A stretch of 64,000 nucleotides of DNA from Tetrahymena elliotti 4EA. Lineage: Eukaryota; Ciliophora; Oligohymenophorea; Hymenostomatida; Tetrahymenidae. Shown here piece by piece: positions 11,262 through 22,600 of this stretch. The stretch covers positions 351,047 to 415,046 of the forward strand of contig JH720364.1 in the NCBI GenBank assembly GCA_000231825.2. The letters are read 5' to 3'. The stretch's first letter is position 1. Each line of letters opens with the position of its first letter. The translations under genes were made by a program, and so were the position numbers. The notes under the pieces were generated by a model that was not told the origin of the DNA, did no database searches, and saw nothing but the letters and a program-made list of their open reading frames with translations.

Positions 11262-14200
11262 ATGGAAAAATAAAACGTGTAATCCCAAATAGAAAAAAAT
11301 GAATAGAAAAGTTAAATTTAAGTCAATCAAATGATAATAATAGAATAAGACTCTAAAAATGTACAGAGCTTAGATAATTCTTAAAAAATTCAGAATAAAT
11401 CAAATACTTAAATTAATATTTCATATGGTAATGAAGTCACCCTGAAAAAAAAATTGAGAAACTAGTTTATAAGAAGAATTGGCAAAAATAATTAATTGGA
11501 GATGACTATGTCATAAATTTACAACAAATAGAATGCCTAGTATGGAATAATATAATACATAAATGAGAAGAATAAAATTTGTCAAGAGTATTTATCTTCA
11601 TGCGAAAATCAAAACTACTCTTCAAAATAATAGATTGACAATCAAATACCTGAGGCTGAAAAAAGTTATAGTTAGTAGGAAAAATAATAAATATTTGTAT
11701 CTAAACTAGAAATTAATAAAGAAGATAATTAAATTAGTTTTGAATGTAAAAAAGATACTAATAATCAGAAATAAAAAATTAATTAAATTCTAAATAAAGA
11801 GAATAATTAGGAGTAAAAATTAGATAATCCTTAACCAGAGAAAACTAATTTAGAAAAATCAGAGTTACTTAGAAATGAGTAACATAAAACTGAATTAATT
11901 CAAAAACCAGAGGAATTTCTTAAACAAAATTTTTCTAAACAAGAGATTAATTCTAATAAAATATAGAATCTACAATATCAAAGTCTTGGTGAAAAACCAA
12001 CTGACCTAAAATAATAATCAGACTAATCTCATGAACCACATTCTTCATATTTTACAAACTAAAGTCAAGAAATTGATGGATCTCTACCAAATCAAATATC
12101 TCAAGAAAATACAACAAGCAAGTTAAATCTCTTGCAATAAGGATAGAAAGAAATTGATTACGATAATATTACTTTAAAAAAAAAAATGAGATAAATCTTA
12201 AAGAATAATAAAGAAGCAAATTTTTAAGAAGAATAAAGTAATTAGCAAGAAGAAACGCCTTAAAAAATAGATGAAAAAAATTCTTGGCCTAAATTATAAG
12301 ATTCAATAACTACTAATCAATCTTATTAATCATAAACTGAAACATAAAAAAGTAACTAAAAAGAGAAAAATTTTGCTAGTCAATATCTTAGTTAAATCAA
12401 TTAAATATTAAATGAAATAGAGGAATATGATTTCTCTTAATTTAAAATTTATGACTAGAATTAATATTAGAATATCAGGCTATTTGAGACAGATTGGAGT
12501 AAAGAAAAATTCGAAGATGTCAACAGTAATAAAGTTTAAAATTAGGTTTTCAAGGATAACAAGGAAACAATATTTAAAATTTTAAAGGAAAGAGAATTCT
12601 ATTTATGCAAAATACTCACTTCAAGTGAAAGAGCTTCTTTGATTCTAGGATACAAGGAAGAAGAAATAGTTTAAGAGTATACAGACGAAGATGGAGAAAT
12701 TTAAACCTTTAAGAATAAAGTTTTCAAAAGTGATTAGGATGGTGTAGACTAATATATATTTTAAATCATTAATAATCAATAAAATTCGGAAGTAGAGTTG
12801 TTAATTTAAGTTTACTAAACTCTTTAAATTGATTTAAAAATAATCGAAATTGAGTAGGGAAATATTTCTATTTATATTATTGAGAAAAGCAGCTTTCTAA
12901 CAGCTAAGGAGAACTTTGATTTGCTTTTTGAATTCAAAAATTAAATCCAATAATTTGAAGAAAAATATTGTGAAATAAATTCTAAAGACTTCACAAATTG
13001 CAATGAGTGTGAATATGAATTTGAGGATAGTTGTATTGAATATTAATGCTTCGAAAACATAAAATCTCGTTTATTGGATTTTATGCAAAGTAATAATTAC
13101 GTTTATTCTCATTATTAAAACAAACAAACCAAAGGTATTATATTTGAAGTTAACAAAGAGGAATTATTAAATTAATATATCAATTATTCCTACATATTTG
13201 CTTACTAATTTCTAGAAAGTAAAGAATTAGAAAAACAAAAAAGGGATCAATTTAAACAAAATTCTGATTAATCTGCTGAAGAAAATATTTACTGGTTAGT
13301 CGAAAACTTAGTACTCATAAGCGAATACTAATTTAAAGAATACAAAACTTAAAATAAACCTGATATTAATTCTGGTGAATTGTTCTTAAATTAGAATAAT
13401 TAAAGATAGTGGAGTATTGATAAATTTAAAGAAGTCAATCTTAACAATTTGAGTTTCTCTTTTTTGAATGGCTAAGATAGTATCATTTAAATTTTGAAGA
13501 TTAAAAATTACTTCTTATGCAAGTAGATCTTTTCAAATAATAAGAATGAAGACATATTTCTTGGATATGAGGAAAAAAGTAAAGGATTTTACTAAGATTA
13601 TATATTTATAATCAAATATAATCCTTCTGATTCTGAAATTGAAAAATATCTATTGATTTAGAAATTTAATGAAGAAATTAATCATTTTATCATCAATGGC
13701 AATATTAATATTTTGATTATGTAAAACGATGTCTTTGTACAAGTCTACAAACACTTTAAATAATTAAGCTAGATAAAATCAGAATGGAATGAAGATTACT
13801 TTGAAGAAATTAATAAAGATAAAATTATTAATTAAAAAAGATGTGGAATTTGCTAAAGGTGCAAGAATAATGAAGAATGCTCGGAATTGTCAAATATTAA
13901 ACTATTTTAGGAATAAAAAAAAATAATTTTCCGAACTTTAGTAAAATAAAACTATTACATTTGTGAGTACTTAAATTAAGGAGGGGAAGGTGTTATATTC
14001 AAAGGATATAAGCAAACTATTTAACAAAAATAAGATGTAGTTTTTAAAGTTTTATTTAACTGTAGAGATGATGATCTTGAAAATGAAATAAAGATGATGA
14101 AAATGTTTGATATTTAAATGTATGTGATTAAATTTATAGATATTATCAAAATAAATGATAAGGTTCATGTGATGGTCTTAGAAAAGTGTAAATTTAGTTT

Positions 14201-16868
14201 GAAAGATGAGCTAGAAGAGCTAGTCAGCAAAAAAAAAGAATTCCCTTTGAAAAAGCTGCTTTAAATATTATTTAATTTATTAGATGGATTAATCTAGCTA
14301 AGAATTTACTATATTTTACATCTTGATATTAAACCTTAAAATATTCTTCTCACTGAGTAAGATTAATATGTTTATACTGATTTTGGTATTTCTTTTCTTA
14401 AAAAGAATAACTAAAATGTTTATGTTAAAGGTTTTTCTAAATTTTATGCCTCTCCTGAGTAGCTAGAATATGATAAAAATATTGATTTTTAGAGTGATAT
14501 TTATTCGTTAGGTAAAACCTTTCAAAGAATTTTAGAAGATTTTTAGAATTTAGATGAAGGAAAACATAAAGATTTAATCAATCAATTTAAAGATATTGTG
14601 GCTAAAAAAATGCTTGTAGGTTAATCAAATAAAAGATCTAATTGTCTTTAACTATCCGATGAATTCTTCTAAGTAGTTTTGAATTAAGACTTATGTTATC
14701 CATTCTTAAAATATTACTTAGATCAGATGAAAATAATCTTAGAATCATATCCATATGATGAAAACAAAGAGATTCCTTATTTCCTTTAGATTTCTCTCTA
14801 TTACAATAAGAATATTTTAAGTTTCTATCAGAAAGAATGCAATTTTAATCCCTCTATTGATGCTCAGGGAAATTTGTAAAATATTGCTTTATCTCTTGAT
14901 AGCGTTGGATTATGCTATTAAAACCTTGGAAATAACAAATAGGCCTTAGAAAATTAATTAGAATCACTTAAGCTGAGAAAGTAACTATTCTAGTAAAATC
15001 ACCCAGAAATAATTTTATCCCTGAGCAATATTGGTAGTTGCTATAAAAATTTAGGTGAAAATAAAAAAGCCTTAACATATAAATTAGAGTCTCTTTAAAT
15101 GACAAAATAATTACAGAGTAAATATAACCAAAGTACTGCAACCTGCTTGAATAATGTTGGGTTATGCTACTTAAGTATGAATAATTTCAACAAAGCCTTA
15201 CAATACTTATTGAAGTCTCTTTAAGTATACCAATCAATATTTAATGACAAACAACACCCCTTAGTGGCTAATACCCTAAGCAATATTAGCAGTTGTTATG
15301 AGAATCTTAAAAATACTAAAAAGGCATTAGAATATTCTTTGGGAGCTCTTTAAATGTGTAAGCAAATATTTAAAGAAAATCATGTTTAAACAGCTGCTTC
15401 TTTAAATAATGTTGGGACTAATTTTTTAAGCCTGGGTAATAATAATAAGGCATTGCAATATTTACAAGAAGCTCTTTCTATTTCTAAATAGATTTACAAA
15501 GAAAATCACATATCTGTTGTTGTGTGTATGGATAACATTGGCAAATCATATAAAAATCTTGGTGATTTCAAAAATGCAGTAGAATATTTCGAGAACTGCT
15601 ACAAAATATAGTTAAAGATTTATAAAGAAAATCATCCTGATATACTTAATTCTATTAATAACATAGCAATATGCTATTAAGATCTAGGTGAAAATAAAAA
15701 AGCATTAGAATACTTATAAAAATCTCTTGAAATGAACAAAAAAATGTATAAAGATAATTATCAATCAATTGCATTATCTTTGAATAATATAGGCGCCTTC
15801 TATTAAAATATTGGAGACATCAAAAATGCATTGCAATCCTTCTTAGAATCATATTAAATGTTTAATAAAGTATTTAAAAAAAACCACCCTGATATTGCAA
15901 TTGTTCTAAATAATTTAGGATCATGTTATTTATATCTTGGTGAATACAGATTAGCTGAAGGATTTCTATTGTCATCACTTAAAATGTAAAAGGAATTATA
16001 ATAAAAGAGTGATTCTGATATGGCTAAATGTTTGAATAACATAGGTTAATGCTATCAATAATAAGGTTTTTACTAAAAAGCATTAGATTCCTTTATCTAA
16101 TCAATTGATATATAAAAATAAACATGCAATGGAGATCATCCAACTATTGCTTCATGTTTATAAAATATTGGCTTATGTTATCTAGAACTAGGGTAATTTC
16201 AAAAAGCTTTAGATTTTAATCTTTAAGCTTATGAAATGTTAAAAAAATTATTCTCATAAAATCACAGAGAAATTGCTCCTGTTCTTGAAAGTATAGGATT
16301 ATGCTATCAATATCTTGGTGATAATTAAAAGGCTCTATAATACTCTGAAAAATCTCTGAAAATAATAATGTAAATCTGCTAAGGAGATAATTTAAAAGTT
16401 GCATCTTGTCTCAATACTGTTGGTAGTTGCTACTAAAATTTAGGTAATCACTAAAAGGCATTAGATTATTAGCTTTAATCTCTTAATATGCACAGAAAAT
16501 TATATGATAAACTCCATATTAATATTGCTACATAATTATTAAACGTAGCTAGTTGTTACAGAAATCTTGAAAATCATAAAAAGGCCTTAGAATTATTTTT
16601 AGAATCTCATCAAATGATCAAAAATATATACTAAGATAACAGCCATCCCTACATTGAGCTTTTAACAAAATTTATAGCTATTTGTTATAAAAATCTAGGT
16701 TATTATTAAATAGCTTTAGAATACTTTTTAGAATTTCTAGGAAATTCAACAAAGATAAGCCAAGAGGAGCTTCCAAGTATGAAATAAATGATTAAAACTT
16801 GCTATGATAAATTAAATGACAATTAGAAAAAAATATATTATGTGTTCAAGAAAATTAATTTTGTTTGA
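11262..16868 (+). CDS. large protein kinase with 15 C-terminal TPR repeats
   Basis: A single intronless frame of 5607 nt (1868 residues) under the ciliate code, ATG 11262 to TGA 16866-16868. Residues 1-400 are Gln/Asn/Lys-rich and low-complexity. The kinase domain is about 895-1140. It has a glycine loop GGEGVIFKG (from residue 907), an FKVL lysine, then HLDIKPQN at 1020-1027 in place of HRD, DFG at 1040-1042 and ASPE at 1063-1066. The catalytic Asp, Lys and Asn are kept while the HRD Arg is Leu, so it may be active without activation-loop phosphorylation. From about 1205 to 1840 come 15 tetratricopeptide repeats of 42 residues of the kinesin-light-chain type (core NNIGxCYxNLGxxxKALEY). Three diverged copies of the kinase N-lobe start appear at residues ~447, 613 and 750. 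The TPRs probably bind partners; the pathway is unknown. Confidence 0.88.
13956..14690 (+). other. protein kinase catalytic domain within the kinase-TPR protein
   Basis: Sub-feature of the gene above. It runs from strand 1 (NYYICEYLNQGGEGVIFKG) through HLDIKPQN and DFG to the C-lobe DFQSDIYSLGKTF. Cysteine pairs (CGICQRC) sit just before it. Confidence 0.8.
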
Positions 16869-17473
16869 AAAATCATCCAAAGAAATTAGTTTAATCTCGT
16901 ATTTAGGAAATTTACAATTAATTTTAGAATAATAAACAAATTTATTTATTTTTTATTTTTTTCTTTCATTTTAGATTAATTTCAATTAGTAAATTAATTT
17001 TTTTATCAAAAGTTGGTTTAAATAATCTTAGAAATAAAATTAATAAACCGATTCATGTTTTCTGTATTAAATAGCTGCCTATTTATTACAATTTAAAGTA
17101 CTACACTTTTATATTATCATCTCATATTCTTATTTAAAATAGTTTTGTTTTTCAAATAATATTGAAATATTCAAAAAGAAACTTCTTTCTAATTTAATTA
17201 CTTGTAATTTTAAAAAATAAATATTTAAATTTTTTATTCCTTGTAAAAAAAATTACTTGAATTAATTTCAGAATTTTATTTAATGCACAAAATGATTAAA
17301 TTTTTCAAAAAGTAATTAAGTTATTTTCCTAATTTATTTATTTCATTATTCTTTTTGTCTTGTTTTAAAAAAAACCATTAAAAATTTAAGCTACAAATTA
17401 TAAAACATAAAAATATATTTCACTAATACGTATTATTCTAATACTTTTTGTTAATAATCCAGGTACTATTTTG

Positions 17474-17504
<31 letters not shown>

Positions 17505-19740
17505 AAACAAACAAACAAAAAATAGTGTGATATCTAAATTTGTGTTCCTGAATCTATCTAACAAATATCTTGAGTATAGCTTTTTTCAAAAGCAAAAAAT
17601 TATTTAAATTTGATTATTTTTGACATTTTATCCAATAAAATAAATTAAAATGATCAATTCTGATACCTTCTAATATTTTAATCATACCCATGAACTCTTT
17701 ATCTTTTGTATGAAATACTACTAAACTTTATACCCTTTTATTTTATTTAGTAAAACAATTTATTGATTTATTATTCTTTTAAATTCTTTACTTTCTTTAT
17801 ATGCAAATAGCAAATCTTAGTTTTTTGATTCTAAAAAGTATTATTACCAGCACTAAATATTTGTTAAAATTTCTAAATTATGTTTCATTCAAAATTAGTT
17901 AAAATATTACTTGCTATTTTTATTTAGAATTTTTTTAATATTCTGATAAATCACCCAAATATTTTACAATCAAATTTAGAAATTAACTTAGTTAATAACA
18001 TTTTTCACTTTCAAAAACTCTTACTCACTATTTTCATAAATAAAAATGTAACCTTATTTCTATATTTAAATATTTCTAAAATTTTACTATCTATTTGTGT
18101 TTAAATAAGAATCTCTAAAAAAATTTTTGATAATCTTACTCACTCACTATTTATTCAAAATTAAAATTATTTTTCATCTATATTATTTATCTTCTAGTAA
18201 TAATTACCACCTTTTTTTGAAAAATTAATTTAATGAATTAATTATTTATTTATTATTAATGCCATTTACTCACTATTTTAGATTTTCATTTAGACAATTT
18301 TTAAATCATAAGCAATTCTAAAACATTTTACTTTCTATTATTAATATGAAAATAATTTCACCGTTCTCTAATTCTAAAATATTAATGAGTTATGAGCTAT
18401 TCCGAATTAGAAGTTAGTTAATTCCATATTTTTTCATCAAAAATCATTAAAATATTAATTACATGCTGTTTTGAATATGAAAATTAGTTTATTTTATCGT
18501 CAAAAAGTCATTCTCAAAAATTAATTAATTACCCGCTATATGAAAGTTAGTTAATTCTTCATCAAAACTAATTCTAAAATATTAATTAATAACATGCTTT
18601 TGAAAATGAAAGTTAGTTAGTTAATTCAGCATTTCCTCATCAAAAATAGTTCTAAAATATTAATTACTCTCTTTTTTGAATATCAAAGTTAGCTGATTCA
18701 GCATTTTCTCATCAAAAATCATTCTAGAATGGTAATAAATTACATACTATTTTGGATTTGAAATTTAATTCAGCCTTTACTTATCAGAAAAATAGTTGGA
18801 AACATTACACTCTATTATTTAAAATTAAAAAATTTATTGTAAACCTTGTAAAAATAAAATTTTAGACAAATGACTTTCTATTAAGGATTTTATAAATTCT
18901 TAAGTGCCCACACAGAGAAATGATTAAAACTACCCTCTAATTGATATAATAAAATAAAATATGTTAAATTTTGTAAGAAGGAAATATTAAAATTTACAGT
19001 CTATTTTGAATTTTATGAATATTCTTAAATAAATTAAGAAGTTTTATTCATTACTAGCTGTTTTGATCAATAAAAATCTTATAAAATTAGAATAAATATT
19101 ACAATAAGTATTACACCCTATTTAGATTTAAAAGTCAAGTTATGTATTTTAAAGTTAGAACAGCAAAAGATTGCTCTTTACTTGGTGTTTTATATTGAAA
19201 ATAAAATAAGTATTGTCTGATAATATTTAGCAGAAAGATTAGCCACTATTTTAAGGTTTAATTTGAATTCTTTTATTCAAAATAAAGAACATGTATACAT
19301 TCTATTTTATTAATTTTTATCAATTATTTATTTATTCATTAAATTTGAGAAATTTTATTAAAAAAGATTACTGTCTTTTGTTTATTTGAAATAAAACCAA
19401 ATCATATTATTGTATCTTATTCCTTTCTATTTATTTAAAGAATTTTATATTAATATTTAAAAATCTAAAATTAAAACTACTTACTCATTTCTTCAATACA
19501 ATTAATTATATTTTTGAATATTCTTGTAAGAGATTATTATACTTGCTGTAATAGAAATATACTTATTAAGAATATTTTTTTCTATTACTGATTAAAATTA
19601 ATTCAAACATTACTCACTATTTCAAAAAAAATAAAATTAATAAATTAAAAACAAAAATAAAAATAAAAAATTTAACTTGCTAATTTGTAAAAACAGTTGA
19701 TTGAATAAATAAATGTCTATTTTAATATTCATCTTAATAA
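16869..19740. repeat. gene-free region dominated by a degenerate tandem repeat
   Basis: The first ~900 bases are plain AT-rich sequence with AAAT/AAAC runs at 17477-17520. From about 17.85 kb to 19.65 kb a diverged unit of roughly 60-80 bp recurs many times. Its core resembles AATATTACTCACTATTTT, then a GAAAATTAG-like part and a TCATCAAAAAT-like part. Clearest copies lie between 18360 and 18800. No exon-like sequence is seen inside. Confidence 0.55.
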
Positions 19741-20570
19741 ACCTTACCTATGTCTGACTTAGGGTCATAACACTCTGGTGCTTGATACAAGAAGTTTCCC
19801 ATCTTCATTTATTTTTGAAGTGAATCATTATTTGAATATTCAATTAGTAAGGTAAAATGATGTGCAAATACATATTGATTGATTGCAAACCAGATTTGTT
19901 TACTTGATTATCTGCAAATCCAAAATCAGCTATTTAATAAATGGAATATAAAACTTGTTTTTGATTAATAGTAATTTATATACAAACAACTGCATTTCCA
20001 TTGTAATCAATTAAGATATTGTACATTTAGATCATTTACAAGGTAGCTCTTAGAGTGAATATAGTAGAGTCCTTCAGCTATGTCTTTAGCATATTTTATT
20101 GTTGATATTTCATTCAGTCTTTTGTTTTAGTTACTTTCTAAGAGTTCAGAAAGAGTTCCTTTATTTAAAGAGTATTTATTCTTAAATTAAAATTATCAAT
20201 AAAATAAAGTCTTTTGGCTAATTTATTTATTAATTTATTAAAAAATAACTAAGTGTTTTTGTACCCTAATACTCAAATTTATTAAAAAATAAGTAAGTAT
20301 TTTAGTACCCTAACACTCATTATTTAGGACTAAGTAAGTAAATATTATTTTCCTTCAAATGAATCTAAAAGATAAGATCATTATCTAAAATTCCTGAAGG
20401 ATCTCTAACTTAAACTCCTTTGATTGCATATCTTATTTTTGTATTCTAATCTTTTGCTAGTAAGACTAATCCTTATGCTCCCTCTCCTATTTTGGTTAGA
20501 TTCTTAGATGTCAGAAACTTTTGTAAATAAATTTCAAATTGGATTAGGGCTTACTAGGCTAGTAAGTAAA
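19741..20570 (-). pseudogene. protein kinase pseudogene
   Basis: Reading leftwards from about 20560 gives an N-lobe: a KIGEGAQGLVLLAKD loop and then YAIKGVQVRD with the VAIK-type lysine. After an intron-like stretch comes SELLESNQNKRLNEIST and then AKDIAEGLYYIHSKSYLVND. The catalytic loop follows with a one-base frame slip: VNDLNV is read in one frame and NILIDYNGNAVV in the next. After a probable intron comes DFGFADNQVNKSG, then NFLYQAPECYDPKSDI near 19750, where recognisable sequence ends. The C-lobe is missing. The catalytic loop reads NDLN instead of RDLK. Frame slip, missing lobe and poor catalytic residues together argue for a decayed copy. The intron near 20.27 kb contains an imperfect 40-45 bp tandem duplication. 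Confidence 0.6.
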
Positions 20571-22600
20571 AAAAGCTAAATTTATTTATTGATTAGTTAA
20601 TGAATATTGAAAGTATTTAAATTCTTCGTTTATAAGTAACAGTGGGTCTGTCTTAAATGTTTCAAAAAAAGTAATATTATATTATTTCAATAAAGAAATT
20701 ATTATCAAATTAATTAGTTTTTACGGACTAATTAAGGCTTATTGAGCATCTAGACACCTTTCTATCTATATATCTCTTTAACTTTATTCCTCTTTTCAAT
20801 ATAATATGGAAAGCAAGTCTATATTTAGCTTCTTGAGAATCTCCAAGATTTTAGCTTATTATACCCATTTTTCAATTTCTGAATTTATTTTGATATAGCA
20901 AATTAATTTGTATTAATTAATTATTTGTCAATTGACAATCTCTCTCAAGTTTTTAAGTGCTTGAAAATACAATAATAATTAATTAAATTATTAGTTATTA
21001 GAATTTAAATGATTAATTTATTCTTTATTAGAATAATAAATAATATAAGACTATAAATATTTATTTTAAGCTGATGAAATACAAATTTCTTTCAAATATG
21101 AGAAACCAAAAAATAAAACAATTATTAATTAATCATTTATTGATACAAACAAACAAAACAAAATATCGTATCTTTGATATTAAAACATCTAAATTGATAA
21201 TCATACCTAAATTTTTGCCTAATTTATCAAAAAGTATTTAATTTTTTTTATAATAAAAATATAAATAGGTTTGCGAAGAAGGCTATTTTAATCTACTCAC
21301 ATGTTAGGCTACTGTTAATCAATAAAAAATATTTTTTCATTGCTCATTTTTGTTTATCTGTTAAAATATTTTTTAAATTTATTTTGAATTAAAATTAAGA
21401 AAAAATATAAAATTTCAAGTTTTAATATTAAATTTAGTAACCTATTTACAAAGAAATATATTTTAGTTTTTAAGCCACTAAATTATCGTTTACATAATTT
21501 TCTTTTAGATTTGAGATAAATTACTAATTATCTTCTAACAGTAAACAAATTCAAACATTAAAATTATACTAATTGATATATGATGTTTCATTTATTAAAA
21601 CATTTTGAACTGTTAATTAAATAAACAAAAAAAAATTATTATGAAATTATAATTTTAAAAACCTCATGAAATATTTTTAACATAAATTATCCTAAGTTAA
21701 TCCTTATTGTTTTATTTAGTATTTGAAGTGATAAATAAGCTTTTTAAAATGATATGAATTCAGAGAATATCATGCTAAATATTATAAATTATTTTCCCTT
21801 TGTACAGCTTTAGTATATGGTTCTAATTTTTCTTCTTTTTTAATAAAATAATGTTTTAAATTTTAATTTTTTAGATTTTTTTTCATTTTTAATCTTAAAT
21901 TTAATAGACTTTTAATATAAAAAACATACCAGCAAACTAAGTAGAATTATATTAATTTTTATTAGAACAAATGGATTTTTCGAATAAAAAAAAAGTTTAT
22001 TAATTTACAGTAAATGATATTGATTATATTAAGTTCTTTTTTCAATCTCTTTATTTGTGAATAGTTTTTAAAATCATAAAAAGAGCCATGATTTATTATT
22101 ATTGTTTGGTTCTAAATCACTTTTATCATTAATTCAAATCAATTCAAGAAATCAAAATATTTTTGTGTTTCAATAAAGAAAGTATTATTAGTAATTTGTT
22201 TTTCTAAAATAATCCTATGATTTTAAGATTGATCGGAAAGCAAAGTTAATTATCATTCTAAAAGTAATAGTAAATGAATATATTTAAATTTTAATTAGTT
22301 ATTTATAATTGATTCACAAGCAAGTAATCATTCAGTGAAATAAAATAAAGTAAAAAGCATCACCTCAATTAGGGTTTAATCTTTCATGCAAAATAAATAA
22401 CTAAAGATTGGCTAATTTATATCATAAAATTTTGTTAATTATATTATTGATTTGAGATAGTAAAAAATCAGTAAAATAATAATTTAAAAATAAGAAAATA
22501 CCAATTATTAATATATTTAAATTAGTTATAAGATATATTTTTATCAATATTCATTCACATTTACAATTAAAATTCAAGTAAAATTAATAGCTTTTCTTAG
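20571..22600. other. intergenic, possible upstream remnant of the kinase pseudogene
   Basis: On the minus strand at about 20840-20900 short fragments such as GDSQEAKYRLAFHIILKRG can be read but do not join in one frame, so they may be the 5' remnant of the kinase copy. From 20900 to 22600 the DNA is very AT-rich, with nothing I can support as a gene. Confidence 0.35.
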
